Origin: Takakia lepidozioides
Lineage: Eukaryota > Streptophyta > Takakiopsida > Takakiales > Takakiaceae
Direction of reading: 5' to 3'
NCBI GenBank assembly: GCA_030704615.1
Contig: CM060733.1
Span: forward strand, 1,426,001-1,490,000
DNA length: 64,000 bases
Shown in pieces: positions 13,454 to 26,334 of this stretch. The notes beneath the pieces are model-generated. The model searched no databases and was not told the DNA's origin. It was given only the letters and a program-made list of their open reading frames with translations. The translations under genes and the position numbers were made by a program. Within the stretch, counting starts at the first letter, position 1; each line of letters begins with the position of its first letter.

Positions 13454-16400
13454 ATGGCGAAAACTGTGAAGCTCAACACGGGGGCCTCCATCCCACTGCT
13501 GGGGCTGGGCACCGTGGCCATAACTGAAGCTCACGAACAAGTGAAGGCTGCCATCCTCACTGCTATTGAGGTACTTCTGACTCTCTGATTGATCCCCTCT
13601 AGTGGCAGCTGGAAAAGATGATTCGTTATCGCCATCCCGCGACCCCGCAACCAAAACCCCGCCTTTGCATAGATGCCCATGCGTGTAATTGGCGGCAGAG
13701 TTTGGTACTTGCTATAGAGCACCTGGGGATAACTGGTCCAATCAGTAGCCTCGTGGTTTGTGGAGGTCTGCTTTTTAATGGTCCGTAGGGGGAAATGGTC
13801 AGGTGGGCTACAGGCATTTTGATACGGCCGAGCTATATGGGACTGAGGCACCTCTGGGCGATGCTCTTTCTGAAGCTTTCAAGAGTGGCTTGGTGAAACG
13901 TGAAGAGGTATTTGTGACGACGAAGTTATGGTGCACCCATTATGAACCTGAGGACGTTCTTCCTACTCTCCAGAAGAGTCTCAGGTACAAGGGTGCAGTT
14001 CGTGCATGCATTGAAAGTGGAGAGGCTGAGACTGTGTGTGTGGGGATAGGGGAAGTAAGGGGGGAGGAGGACAGGCAGGTGATTATGTTTTTCCAGACTT
14101 TCTCTGGAAAGGAATGGTTCGTAAAATCACCTTCAACTCGATGCTCTTGTTTAACCCAGAATCCAGGTGCCCTGCAGCGTTAGGCTTGTGATGACTGGAC
14201 TCTCGAATTGAATACAGCAGGTGCAGTTAGAGTCTTTTGTATGCTTTCAAAGACAGTTTCGCTTTAGAGTAGTTGAAATTACACAGACGAGGATCACAGG
14301 CATCCTCTGTGCCTAGAGTAGGTAGGCCCTTGAGATCATCCTTAAGGTCCTCGCCCATGTCACAAACTGGAAACTAGTCCAGGGAAATTTTATGCCTAAC
14401 TTCATAGAGGAAAAGGGCTTGTCTTGTCACGAGAAGAAAGGATTGGACCAGATCCTTTAATTTTTTATTAAGCAAAAACTAAGAGAATACATCAAGGCAC
14501 ATCACCATATCTCTAGGTTACCCTATTGTATGTCACTTTTTTCACCCTACTGGAGATCGGGGTGGGTGGTGGGGATTTGGAAAAAAAATTCAGTTTTCAC
14601 ATTCATGGTACTGTGATACAGAGTTTACCAAACAATCGGAGTTGAGATTGTTTAGTATGTGGACTGCAGGTCTGTGACCAACACATCAGCCATAGCCTTT
14701 ACTTAAGCAAACTAGTGCTTACTGAAAATCACATCAATCTTTGCCACCTTCAAGTCTGAACATTGTATTTCTCTATGAGGACAGTTCTGTTTCAGCAAAG
14801 TAATACTTCCCCATAGCTCAAAAAACTCAGAAACTGAGACCATTCTCAGTCTTCCACCATTGCCAGGATGGCATGCCCTGTCATGTATCAATCCAAAAAG
14901 ACGTCTCCAAAATGAGAATGCTCTGCTGGACTGTAAACTGAACTCGATCCAGGTCCAGATATGTTTCCAGATTTCAAAGAACATCGCTTCCATAAACTAC
15001 TTCCCTCACAGAAGTATGAAGTTGTCACCAATTGTTGTACCATTCTTCCCAACGTGCCTTGTAGCAACACTTACACATGTAGCTTAGATATCCATGAAAA
15101 GTGAAGGACCCTCACCTGCGCTCGTCCCAAAAACCAGCACATCCAATGGAATGCGTGTTGGTGAGGATGTGCGAGGTGAGTAGCAGGTCTTCCTGCTTGC
15201 TATCGCTGTTGCTGTCCAACATGCAAATCAAAGCCAATGCAAGAGTACAAGAAAGGGTGTAATACTTGCACAGAACTTTGAAAGCTTGAGGTAGCCCAGC
15301 CTGCGACATAACTTGTATCCAGCAAGCAATTGCAAAACATGTGTAAAGGCAGAGTGTAACTTCCTGTTCATGTCAACAAGGGAGCCATGGCTTCCTTATA
15401 ACAAGGTAGGAGGTTCGACCAACACATTCAAAGCCAGGCTGCGCTTAAACCTTGCGACCCGCATCCCTATTTAAACCTCTTATTGCTAAGCTCTATGAGC
15501 TGTGTGCCCAACACCTTGTCGTTAGTTTCAGGAAGCCGCTAGTCGTACTTAGCCACCTTCCGTATATGAGTATTAAATTGCAGGGGTAGGGTTCTGAAAC
15601 CCTATGTTAAAGCAGCACATGGGCCCTCAATAAATCCTCAAGGCCTTAGGCCGGGGAATGAATTTGCAGCAAGTCTATTTGAAAATTTCAGGACATCCAT
15701 AGGAAAAATCAACTTTCCACCTAAAATACTCTACCCAAGATTAAAGAGAGAGAGAGAGAGAGAGAATGTACTCATAAGACGTTGTTTTCCGTAGAGAGAG
15801 AAAGAGAGAGAGAGGCCTAAACACTCTGGAGTGTTCCCTCCAAATGTTGACTATGACATACTCTTATGAGCATAGATTCCAGCCGGATGCTATCTCTCCC
15901 CAGCCAGATGTGGAAAAAGAAAAGGAATGAAATGAATTGATGTTTATATTGACAGCGGAAAGCTCAAAGAGCTTATGATTGAAGCACTCATTGTGTTGGT
16001 CTCCCATCCAAAGGCACCCCCACTCCATGATTCTTCATAGTAGCCCTCCAAAGCATCCATGTAGAGTCCGAAAGGGGTAGGTGAGAGAGGGCAGCCCTGT
16101 TTCACGCCGATGTTGCTATGCACTTCCGCTGAGAATTCCTCTGTGACCCCTTGACCTTGGCAATGACAGTCTCGTACATGGATAAAATGGCCCATATGAT
16201 ATCCGGAGGGACCCCTATTCTTTGTAGTCTGTACAGAAGGAGGCAATCAAAAGCCTTTCAGAAGTCTACAAAGCATGCATACGCAAGTATTTTCAAATGA
16301 GTCGTGACCTTCTTGGTTGATCTAAGTGCAGATATCCGGCTCGGAAGTTTTTGATGGAGCCCTAGGTAGATTTTATGCACACAGGTATTCTGCCAGTCGA

Positions 16401-18498
16401 TGACGGATTCGAGAGTGGCATTGAATGTCTCACAACAACCCGTAGAACATGGAGGCCTCTCCTATGCTTTGGATCTGAGAATGTGTTGAAGATACTCTCT
16501 GATCGTGGCATGGATACTGCAGAACTTTGCAGCTGGACTATGTGGACCTGTATTTGATGCACTGGCCTCTGCAGCTGAAGAAGGATACTGAATTGCTTTC
16601 TAGCACCAAAATGGACGTTCTACCAACTGTGGATTTCAAGAGCGTTTGGCTTGAACTGGAACAAGGTGTTCATAGAGGACTCACAAAGGCCATTGGTGTC
16701 AGCAATTTCAGTGTCAAAAAGCTTGGGGACCTTCTTTCTTATGCCACGATTCCCCCAGCTGTTAATCAGGTAAAATGGTTCCCAGTGTTTGGCGGAGGTT
16801 GACGGAGCATGCCCTCTAGCGCTTCTCTGTTTTCTGTTGAGTTAAAGTTGGCCTGCCTACAAGGAATGTGCAGGCAAACGCCACAGGAAACGAGTAATGA
16901 GCTCTTTGAGCTTCCAGCTTACACTCAGTGACCCTGTGGCCTTAGTAAACTGATTTATTTCATGAGGCTCTCCACCTTAGAGAATCTCTCAACGTTGAAT
17001 TATAGTTTTGAGGAGCCCACTTCCTTTCTTGTATCCTACTTTCTTTTTTCCCATGATTGATCTCTCTTATACATCATTATATACATGCTGGGTGTGTGGG
17101 AAACCCATGCAATCATTTGTCATATCCTTACTTTCTAGTCTGTGTGTGGGAAATGAGACAGGTAGAGATGAGTGTATGCTGGCAGCAGAAACAGCTGCTG
17201 GACTATTGTACCAGTAAGGGCATCCACATCACCGCGTACTGTCCGCTTGGTGCACCTGGAACTCCATATTCAACTCTGTCTGGCACAGTTCTGAACAACC
17301 CAGCCTTGGAGGACATTGCCAAACTGCATGGCAAAACAACTGCACAGGTAACAAAGAAAAGCTTTTCACATGACGGTAGTCAGCTGAAAAAATCTGGACT
17401 TAACGTTGATGTTCTTTGTTGAGTGTGATGAATATGTAGGTGATAGAGATCTAAAATAAACTAGTGACCCAGGAGTCAGCTCACCAAGCTTGAATGGACC
17501 CCTGAACACTGACCAGAAAATAAGGGGGGCTGTATTTGACATTGGACTGGTCATGCCCCTCAGTACCATTATTGAAGAAGGGATAATGAGATTCCTATTT
17601 CAGAGCATGTAAATGAAAAATTTGTCGTCCATTATCTAGCCAGATGATGTACTAAAGACTACCACGTTGATCTGCAACTTTGGCCACCAACGGTCACCTT
17701 TGGATATTTCAATAGGCCGACCTCCTTTTTGTTTGGCCACCCTCCGACTCACATCATCATTCTGTTCTATCCAAAGGGAGCTGCTGGCAATCATGGTGGC
17801 CCTCCCAAGTTCTTTTAACACCTTTGACTGGAGATGTACTCCACACTAGAAAACTCCACTCCTATCGCAGAAATATGACCGATTTGAATGTATGAGCAAT
17901 TTCAGAGTCCTGCCATTTCTCTCTCTTTGCATGCCATCTAGGTGGATGTTGTACTGTTATTTCTCTCTCTGTTCTCTACTTTCATGTTTCTTTCATCTGT
18001 CTTAAGTAAATTTGTACACCTTCTGATCTGTACAGTAAAATATTGGTATGTGATTTTCCACCCTTTTCACCAAATCTTACTTTCGCAATGGAGTCTCAAT
18101 GAGACTCTAGTAATGACTATCAATCTTGTTCAAATTTGTGAGATTTGGCTCAGAGAGATGAGCATCAACCACCGGTTGGAAGGCACAAAACTTTGTTATG
18201 TTGACTGCCATTTCCCACCTTCCGCTCTGTCCTTCTAAGCAAGGTTTTATGCGCTGGAATGGGGTTGCAGGTTGCACTGCGGTGGATTGTGGAGAGTGGA
18301 GCGAGTGCAGTGCCCAAGAGCTATAACCCCAGCAGGCTGTTGCAAAATATTTCAATATTCAACTGGTGTCTGACTGAGGAAGATCACAAGAAAATTGCTG
18401 CATCACTTCCACAACAACGTGGAGTAACTGGAGAAAATTTTGTAGGAGTCAATAGTCCCTACAAGACAATCCAGGAGCTATGGGACAGCGAAGTTTAA
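13454..18498 (+). CDS. NADPH-dependent aldo-keto reductase
   Basis: Cytosolic (alpha/beta)8-barrel oxidoreductase reducing carbonyl substrates with NADPH; the exact substrate cannot be told. Five exons with matching phases give 319 residues, the normal family length: 13454-13570, 13803-13984, 16523-16769, 17162-17347 and 18271-18498. Exon 2 carries GYRHFDTAELYGTE with the catalytic Asp and Tyr, and TTKLW with the catalytic Lys. Exon 3 has DLYLMHWPL with the catalytic His, and GVSNFSVKKL. Exon 4 begins in the conserved NQVE...WQQK strand and includes AYCPLG. Exon 5 has VPKSYNPSRLLQN, the coenzyme phosphate-binding segment. All four catalytic residues are present and no frame damage is seen, so it looks functional. 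Intron 2 is 2.5 kb and contains an antisense LINE fragment. It resembles plant AKR4-group reductases. Confidence 0.92.
15757..15815 (+). repeat. dispersed short repeat, copy 2, with GA-rich runs
   Basis: GAGAATGTACTCATAAGACG followed by a GA-rich tract, as in the copy near 5028. It lies in intron 2 of the aldo-keto reductase gene, beside a (GA)n run at 15740-15766. Confidence 0.6.
15944..16330 (-). pseudogene. decayed LINE reverse transcriptase fragment in AKR intron 2
   Basis: On the minus strand, one frame near 16310-16170 reads FVDF, a stop, KAFD, then RIGVPPDIIWAILSMYE. An adjacent frame (to 15944) reads GVKQGCPLSP and FGLYMDALE. These are the conserved fingers/palm blocks of non-LTR retrotransposon reverse transcriptases. 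At least one stop and one frameshift are present, and the F/YxDD box is missing. It is antisense to the host gene and is presumably an old intronic insertion. Confidence 0.75.
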
Positions 18499-21400
18499 GG
18501 TAATCTGGCAACTTCATTCTGCGTTCACATCAAAATCTGATTGGCAAAATGAATCACGTTTTATTTACAGTATGGCACATGGTGGAAGAGGGAGCGGCCA
18601 CATGTGCGTGCAGTGTTATTCCTAGGGATGATGTGCTCGCAAAGTCTGGCCTTCTGCTGTTGCAGCTGAGATCAAAGTTGCTGAAGTCTCTCTGTTGGGT
18701 GTGTGGACCTCCGGCCGTAACGTAAATTTCGTTCTTTCTTTCCTTGCTTTTCTTTTTCTCTCTCGCTAAGGGCCTGTTCTGCAACATTGTGTGGACTATG
18801 TTGCAGATACTCCGGGGACCTCTGAGAAGATAGGTGGACCCACTTGCCAAAACCACTCGAGGAATTAACCTCTTAAGCTTGAAGCTTATTTTCATGATGC
18901 TAATTGACACTCAACAATGCGACCTGCCATATGATATACGCCATAACTGCATGGTCAATAATAAAGTAAATCCTCTTATCAGTGTTTTGAGCTTTAAGGA
19001 GAGGAATGCAATGGACTTTCTTATATACCTCTAGGCAGATGCAAATACTTTGATGTGCAGATCAGGTAACTGAAATATACTGACGAAAAACTGACGTCCC
19101 CACACACTTGCTATTGGATTAGTCACATGGTTTCGTTTTATGATTTGTTTATTTTCATCTGAAAAATTGTTTGTCAGTGGTTTCTTGCGTTTCCAGTTTG
19201 ATCCTTGGGTGCTGTGGATGTTAGATAGTCTGGAAAGCTTATCTTGATGGAAGGGTGATGAGTTTTGTTCATCACTGGAAACCGTAGCTTGATGGAAGGG
19301 TGATGCCCTCATCACGAACTTCAGGGTTTTGCAGGCCACCATGCAGTCATGGTAGAACTAAATCAACCCGACGCCGACCTTACAATTTAAGGCATGAATG
19401 GAGTCTTGGCAGGGCAGTCTTTGAGGGTGAATAGTCATGGATGGTCATGCCTCTCTTAGCCTAGCATTTAGTGAAAATCGACCACTCACGGCATCCCTAC
19501 CTCGGCAAGCATAATTACAGCTCCCCATGTCACTGATGCAAAGAGAAGGGGTTTAAGTTAATATATGTGTCGACTAGGGCCTTATATTGATACTACCTCT
19601 AGTGGTGATATAAAAGATGAAGATGAAGAAAAGGCATGCCAAGTAGAATTGGACACTAGGAATAATGTAAGAATTGTCAAGTTATTTAAGTAGTAGTTTT
19701 GTAGTAGTGTGAAATTGGCTAACTATTATCGTGCAAATTTGATTTACATTAGACCTATCCAAGTGACAAAAAGAGGTGTCAAGATAACCTTAGCATCTGC
19801 GAGTGCTTATCATCGTCATTTGATGTTTATCTTTCTCTAGTTCAGTTGGCGGTGAGCTTGCATGTGTGTCAGTGAGTTCTCCAAGGTATGGAGTGCACTA
19901 GGCTTGACAAGTGTTAGATTTGCTGATGTATGTAAGTATCATATCAGTCAAGGAGTAATCTACAATAATATTATTGTCCTACAGATGACAATTTTGGTGG
20001 TGCAGTATGCACACAGAGGTGCAACAATTCTTCATGGGCATATCGCACCAACCGTGCCCTTTGTTATGGGTGAGGCAATTCCCACCCAACCATCATCCCA
20101 CACTCGGAGCAGATATGAACCTCTTGGCTCATCATAGGATTTGATCCCTCTCATTAGCAGTGCGAGTGTTTAAAGATAGGTTTGTCGTATCGCTAATGCA
20201 AAGATATTTCAATATGACAGAATTCTTTTTATATGGACTACAACAAATCCTTATGGACTTTTGTAATAGTCCATAATTTCTAGCCATTTGCTTTTTTGAT
20301 TATGGGACTTGGAATAAGCGGAATATATGTAGTTGAGCCTTTATAGCTTAGTCCCTTTGTACTATCAGCATTGTCACTTAGGAATATGACACTTTACAAC
20401 TAATCAAGGTCCCAAAAAACAATGCAGTGACAGCATTTTTGGTCCACCGTAGGCTGCAACTACCCGGCACCCACGGACCCCCATCACCACTAGACCCGCG
20501 AATTGGCTTGGTTTATTCCGCAATACCAATTTATCTATGTACCACCGATCACCACTACTCAAGACAAGGAGAATTCAACTACTCCTCACTAAGCCTTCTT
20601 GACAATTTTTACCTCAAAACACATGTCGAAATCCCATCATATCTCAAGAGCCACATCCACATTGATAGTAGATCTCCACTCGAGGTGGCAATGCCAGAGC
20701 TAGATGAGTTGAAACTAGAATACAGGGCCATGTGAGTGAGGGCCTCCTCCACTCTAAGCAACTCGGCATAATCCGAGTTTGACGACGCCCGCCTTTCACC
20801 CACAACAGCAGACACACCCTCCACAGTAGACGAATCTTGCAGCACTCTAACTTCAGTCACAAGAAAGCCTTCAACTACTAGCATATTGGAGTTAGCAACA
20901 AGCTCAGGGCCTGCGCAAAAATCTTCAGCTCTAGTCTAACCATAAGGGCCTCAGCTCCACTTGCTCAAACTCCAAGGAATTCAACCATACAACTGCCATT
21001 TCCAAATGCTGCGAGAGAAGGCGAGAAACCAGAGAGAAAACAATTAACAGTGGGCTGGCGCGCCGCCATCGCTGCCCCTTATCAACTAAAAGCCTTCCGT
21101 AATCAGAGCCTGAGAGGGCCTGAACCCTCTCTACATTCAATGTGCAAAAACTTGTCTAGCGTCTCCATTAAGTTTTGTGCCGGGATGTGATTCTCATTTC
21201 CCCTAAGGCACGGTCAATTTAGGGATGCGCAGCTCCAAGAAACAGCGTGCTGTGCTAAGAACAAAGGTACACGAAGAGGAATGACACCAGGCCTGATGAA
21301 CGTCACACATGCACAAACAACACCACATCCAGAGCTCTGTCGCAAGACAAGTACTGTGGGTATAGCCCCTCACTTGTCCCACTAGGTACCTATGGACCTG
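18499..21400. other. intergenic, no gene recognised
   Basis: After the AKR stop there is AT-rich sequence with scattered short frames, none with a recognisable domain. A 100-bp patch at about 19190-19310 repeats the phrase CTTGATGGAAGGGTGATG twice. Nothing else can be supported. Confidence 0.4.
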
Positions 21401-21536
21401 CCAATTTGAAAGACTAATAATGTTTTCTTGTTTTTAAGGAAACAGGGCCCGGAGCGACAGTAGTTCACTGCTGAGTCACAATGTCTCAATAAAAATACAA
21501 AAAACATTATTATTATTATTATTATTTTCCTACTAA
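21400..21536 (-). repeat. possible LINE 3' tail plus (ATT)n microsatellite
   Basis: Read on the minus strand, this contains GGGCCCTGTTTCCTTAAAAA, similar to the 3' ends of the LINE copies nearby, next to an (ATT/AAT)n run at 21508-21536. No coding part of that copy is recognisable. Confidence 0.35.
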
Positions 21537-21730
21537 TGCCGCCGGTGGGACAAGCGACCAGCTGCTGGTTTATGTCACTTCTTGGTCCTAGCTTTGTGTA
21601 TAGAACCATACAGCCTCAAGAGTGGGTGTTCCAATTGCGGAGGCTTAATGACCTGTTACTTCCAGCAGTTAACTTGATGAGGGTATTTCTGGAAAGGTGT
21701 CAGTGGTGGCTGCAGTTCTGGGGTCACTGA

Positions 21731-22890
21731 ATGTACGAACCAACATGTCTCTTGAAATCACCTAGTATGGTCTTGATCCTAGCTCTGAACACAGAACTAT
21801 ACATCCAGAAGAGTGGGTGTACCAATTTTATAGACAAAGAGTTGGTATCTGAGTACAGTAGTAACCTGGATGAGGGTGGTTGCTGGCGCAAAGAGCGTGC
21901 TTCTAAGCTCTCGGCCTTCCTCTGGATAATAGCTCATCAGATCCTGCCAGTGAATGTGTTCATGAAATTTGATAACTTGGACTATTCTATGTGTCCAAGA
22001 AACCAGGAATCTTTGGAGCATTGCCTCGTAACATGTCCCAAGGCAAAGAAAGCTTGGTCCTTGGTTATCTCCTTCTATTCCAATTGGGAAACTATTCTTG
22101 TTCCTCCTCCCCCCTCTCTTTTTCTGCTTAACATCAGTCAGGACAGGCCTATGATTAAATGCCCATTATGGGGCTGCCTGAGAGCTCATACCTGTGGGCA
22201 ATCTGGAAATCACGGTGTGCTTGGATTTTCCAAGGGAAAAACCCCAATCTCAGATCTTTGATGTTTAATATTTATATAGATCTAATGATTGAGGGGAGAA
22301 AATGTTGGATCTCTTTGTGTCCAGCTCTTCCCCGAGCTTCAAGTAGGCGCAGGCTGCAGCTTCTCCAGAGGTTTGATCTCAACTGGGGCAAGGATGGCAT
22401 CATCGGCACTCGCATTTCCGACTCTTCAGTATAGTGGAAAGACTCCATCCCCCCTCAATGGGAAATCTTCGGCTGAAGGGGAGGAGATGGACAAGCGTGC
22501 TAGGGACTCCAAGTTTAAAGCTCAGCTTAAATTTTAGGGCTCCGGCTTCTTATAGATTGCCACTGCTGGACTTACATTGTTGCGGATCTCTTCTCCTCAG
22601 GATTATGCCTCTCACTGATTCTTTGTAGCTACTCCTCTCCTTCATAGACACCCTCTCTCTTAGCTTGCAGGCACTATGACAGTTCTAGGCATCGCATTCA
22701 TTCCTTGCTCTGATGTCTTAATAACATTTGCTCTCTAGGTAACATTTGCTAGAACTCTCCTTTGAGCTCCTGGTTTTTTGGTCACGGGGTGGTATCCCCA
22801 TTGTAAGCCTTCATGACCCCAGGGTGATTTTTTTTCCGCTTCTTCTAATATATTTCCAGGGCCTCTGTCCCCAGTTCCGTTAAAAAAAAA
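21731..22890 (+). pseudogene. LINE 3' end: zinc-binding region downstream of RT, truncated
   Basis: The plus-strand frame 21731-22261 includes KLSAFLWIIAHQILPVNVFM, then a Cys/His cluster (MCPRNQESLEHCLVTCPKAK), the arrangement of the zf-RVT region at the C-terminus of plant LINE ORF2 proteins. After a frameshift near 22160, LWAIWKSRCAWIFQGK continues the same family. The copy ends near 22885 in an A-rich tail. The whole RT domain is missing, so this is a 5'-truncated LINE, as usual for these elements. Confidence 0.7.
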
Positions 22891-22894
22891 CAAA

Positions 22895-24060
22895 AAACTT
22901 TATTATTCTGAATGGGGATGGTACCCTTATTAACTTTATAAGCAGGGGCGCAAAATGCCCAGAGTACAGAGGAAAAAAAACCTCGATAACGAGTGCCATA
23001 GAGGCTGATCCAGGAAGGCAATGCTTCATGACCAAAGGAGCAGGATTACAAGGAGTGAACAACCAAGATAAACTATATACTACCACGAGTTCTTCTATAG
23101 GGCTCAGAGGACATGTGAGCATTTGACTTTCCTTTCCGTAGGGATCTCCTGTGCCTCCAGTTTACTTCAGATTTGTCACCATCCTGGAGAGATCGACGAG
23201 CACTATGTGAACTGCCAGCTTGGTGGGATGGTGCCGTGCCATTGTACTCTCGAATCCGAGTGTTTGGTGCAGATAACACCTCTTTTTCCCCAAGCGTTGT
23301 CAAATCACTACAGGAAAAAAGGGGGGTTAGCGACGCCTACCCCCCTTGGCTCCCCCCTCAAGTGGGAATTTTCAGGGGGGTTGGATCTACGACCCCCCTG
23401 GCATCGCCTTAAGTCCGAATTGCGACGGCCCCATCGATTGCTCCGGGGTTTAGTGACGGTGTAGTGAATTCATGGAGCAGTTGAGTCTTCCTTCTCTGAT
23501 TGCATCTGCAAAAAGCTTCCCCCATGACCCGCCAAGCCTTACGAGCCTCAGACAACAAGTCTGAGTGAACCTTAAACAAGTTGCTCCAACACAGATCGGT
23601 TTGCTGTAAAAAATGAGCGAACATCTTGACTTCGGAATATTCCATAGCGTGTAGGCTCTAAGAGTCGACCATACGGGACATGTGCACCATAAATCCTCAT
23701 GATAGAAATTCAAAAGTAGAATCGAGGGATCAATCACAACAATATCTTTCTAGGAAGAGTAGAAAGAGAGAATGAAGCTCCAAGTTCTGGACGCATGGAG
23801 GCAAGTGAGGAAACAACGTTCCACGGTTTCTGGAACCTACGATTGACAAGAAGAGCAGAAGGTAGAACCATTAGAGAAAATGGCACGTACAGGAAGAATC
23901 TTGTTAATGAGTTTCCATTAAAAACCACTAATTTTTGCTTCTCTGTCCTTCCTCCATATGTCGGACCCATGTCTTTGTCCAAGAGGTTGGGCAATTGTGT
24001 AAGTGTGTCCAGACCACTTAACATTAAAAGAGTGGGGTTCGACTGAGTGTCCGAAAGCAC
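22895..24060 (-). pseudogene. second LINE 3' end, opposite orientation, tail to tail with the first
   Basis: Minus-strand frames 24060-23734 (FQKPWNVVSSLASM) and 23737-23450 (WCTCPVWSTLRAYTLWNI, SRCSLIFYSKP) parallel the zf-RVT tail of the plus-strand copy. The minus-strand 3' end near 22900 reads AATAATAAAGTTTTTTG. It is interrupted by a CACTA-type mini-element at 23306-23466. Frameshifted and 5'-truncated. Confidence 0.6.
23306..23466 (+). mobile_element. CACTA-type non-autonomous mini-element with AAT target duplication
   Basis: Begins CACTACAGG and ends GGTGTAGTG, giving 7-bp CACTACA terminal inverted repeats. Both sides are flanked by AAT (23303-23305 and 23467-23469), the 3-bp target duplication expected of CACTA (En/Spm) transposons. 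Subterminal GTTAGCGACG and TTTAGTGACGG motifs are in opposite halves, as in that superfamily. At 161 bp it encodes nothing and would need a transposase supplied elsewhere. Confidence 0.8.
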
Positions 24061-24439
24061 TACGGGAACTACTCGGAAATAACCTTTACTACTAGACAGT
24101 CGTAAAAGACAATTTCATGCCACGATGGCGGCACTCATCGCACACGGAAGTTGTATAAACGACGTCAAGTTGGATGTCATTTTTTTGGAAATCTTTATTT
24201 TGTGGGAAACAAAAATGAAGATAATTGCAATAATTCGGAGTGGTTTTAAGCACGGGAGAAACGACTCCAAGACCAAAATCCGTATTCCTAATAAATTCAG
24301 TTTTATGTTTTTTTAATTCCTCTACTCTACCAAAAAGGAGCTTACAAAAATTATCTAGAGCTCGATCTGGAGTAAACCAAGATTTGCTAAAATTTCAGCT
24401 TTCCTTTGGTAGATTGCTATTAACATAGTGCTCAAGGTG

Positions 24440-25345
24440 GGAGGATGGCTTCAGTTCCAGGATGCTCTCCTATGCTCTTGCTGCCCTTCAGGCTTATTGG
24501 AAATACTGGAACTACCTTCTATGCTATCAGGTCCCAACACAAGTCTGGCCCATTATTAAAGCTTTATACAGGGATTGGAATACCCAAATCTTTGTCTATC
24601 ATAAGCCTGCTACTTAACTATGACACCACTGCTAAGAGCAGAGCCTTTCACTGCCCGGTCTTCAAGTGCCTTAGAAGCTCCACGCTTTGGCACATTTGAA
24701 AGGCAAGATGCGCCTGGACCCTTTGAGGTACTACTTGCTCATTGTCTGCCTTGTTGTCTCGTGTTTTCTGGAACCTGCAGATTGAGGCAAGGAAAGCGTG
24801 GTCAAAACTTTGTACATATATCGAAAGGTCCCCCCAACACGTTGCAACCATCCATTTGGCCTTCTCCACCACTTGGGCAAGAAATGACCATTTGTGCACC
24901 CCCTCAACGCTGCCAGTTTGCATCTGGACAGCCCTCCCACCAGTCGGTTAGAGAAATCTCACCAGTGCGGCACCATAATTTGACAGAGAAATCAATTGGC
25001 GCCATATCAAATCGGCGGTTAGACTTCAGTTTCACTGAACTTCAAAGCTAAATTAGATTTCTTTCTGTGAGCTCTCCATGTGCTTAGCATGCTACTGCTT
25101 CACCATCGTGCACACTGGTGGTCTCTTCAGTTCGGGGTGTTACTGCCTATGTTCTCCTCAACCCCCTACGGGGATTGCTTCGGATAGGCGCTAGCGACCT
25201 TAGTTTTTTCTCTTCTCCGCTCTGGAGGCTAGTTGTCCTATCACTGACTACGGTCTGTGTGCCTCATGGTGTACCCCCGGGGTTTTAATTTTTTTTCCCC
25301 TCAAATATACTTAATCTAGGCCCACTGCCCCCTGTTTATCAAAGG
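24440..25345 (+). repeat. decayed LINE-like sequence
   Basis: Several frames on the plus strand give broken protein-like stretches (for example QAYWKYWNYLLCYQVPTQVW near 24480) and the segment ends near 25345 in a tail resembling the LINE 3' end at 22850-22890. Too damaged for a firm domain call. Confidence 0.35.
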
Positions 25346-25663
25346 AAAAGAATAAATAAATGGGAAGAAAAGCTCTATCTATAGGAAGTTAAGGGTTCAA
25401 TAAAGCTCTTGTGACTGATATTTATCTTTAATTTATAAATATAATCATTTTTATTTATAATTATTATGAATTTGGTAATGTCCCATTATCGAGTCCAGTG
25501 GGAGGACAATTATCAGATAAACTTTGGCCTGATCTATGTCCTCATGATTCGTTCTATTTTACCTCTAGCAGTGCCATGGAGAAAGACTGCCAAACTTGAT
25601 GGGATACACTGATGAGATCTTATTAGATTGTTGTGCATTGTCGCTACCTACCTTTGTTGGGGC
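25346..25663. other. no gene recognised; left flank of the retrotransposon stack
   Basis: AT-rich sequence between the LINE-like remnant and the first LTR. No coding signal. Confidence 0.4.
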
Positions 25664-26161
25664 TGTAATGGCCAGATTCCTTCTACCTACCTTTTCGACA
25701 TTGGATGAACAGACGTTGGATGATGACCGTTGAAAAAGGGCTTGGATGAAACAACTAGAAACAATCTATTTTTAAACTAAGTATTGTCTTATGTTGACAG
25801 CTAGTTTATCTCTAAAATAGAATGAGGTGGCGTCCTATCTGGACAGACACCCGGATGGCATCCAAGTGACCAATCAGGGCTTATCACTTGGTTAGATAAG
25901 ATTGTGGGCCTTCGTTTATAAAGAAGATCAACACGACGCTTAAGGCGGCGGTGTACGTTTGGTGTGAAACCCTACTGTACTTGTGTGGGAGTTTTGGATG
26001 AAAAGGATGTGAGTAAGGATGTGTTGTTAAGCTGTGTGAGTGATTTCTGACTCCTCTCCGTTGGATCCTGCCTATCTCGCTAGCCTGCTTTACCAAGCAT
26101 ACATCCCCCTTATAGCTCAATACCCCTAGAGGAAGAGGAATAACGGGGTGGGCAAGAATCT
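25664..26161 (+). repeat. Element B 5' LTR
   Basis: Nearly identical to 61403-61900, with about 12 substitutions (mostly transitions) and two 1-bp indels by eye, or ~2.5%. Starts TGTAATGGCCAG and ends AAGAATCT. Confidence 0.92.
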
Positions 26162-26180
26162 TGGTGGAGATGGGGTTGCA
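26162..26180 (+). promoter_or_regulatory. Element B primer-binding site (likely)
   Basis: TGGTGGAGATGGGGTTGCA begins directly at the end of the 5' LTR. TGG at this position is what pairing with a tRNA 3'-CCA would give. The tRNA was not identified. Confidence 0.5.
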
Positions 26181-26334
26181 GGATTTCGTTAATCATTAGC
26201 TGCATATTCTTCCTTGTACGTCAGGTAGCTGTATGCCGACACTGTTACCATGGCGGTGCTCTACTGTTTCAGTTCTTGCTCGTGCTTTTGCTTGCTCCTG
26301 ACTTTCACAGTATCTGCTTACACTTCTGCAACCT

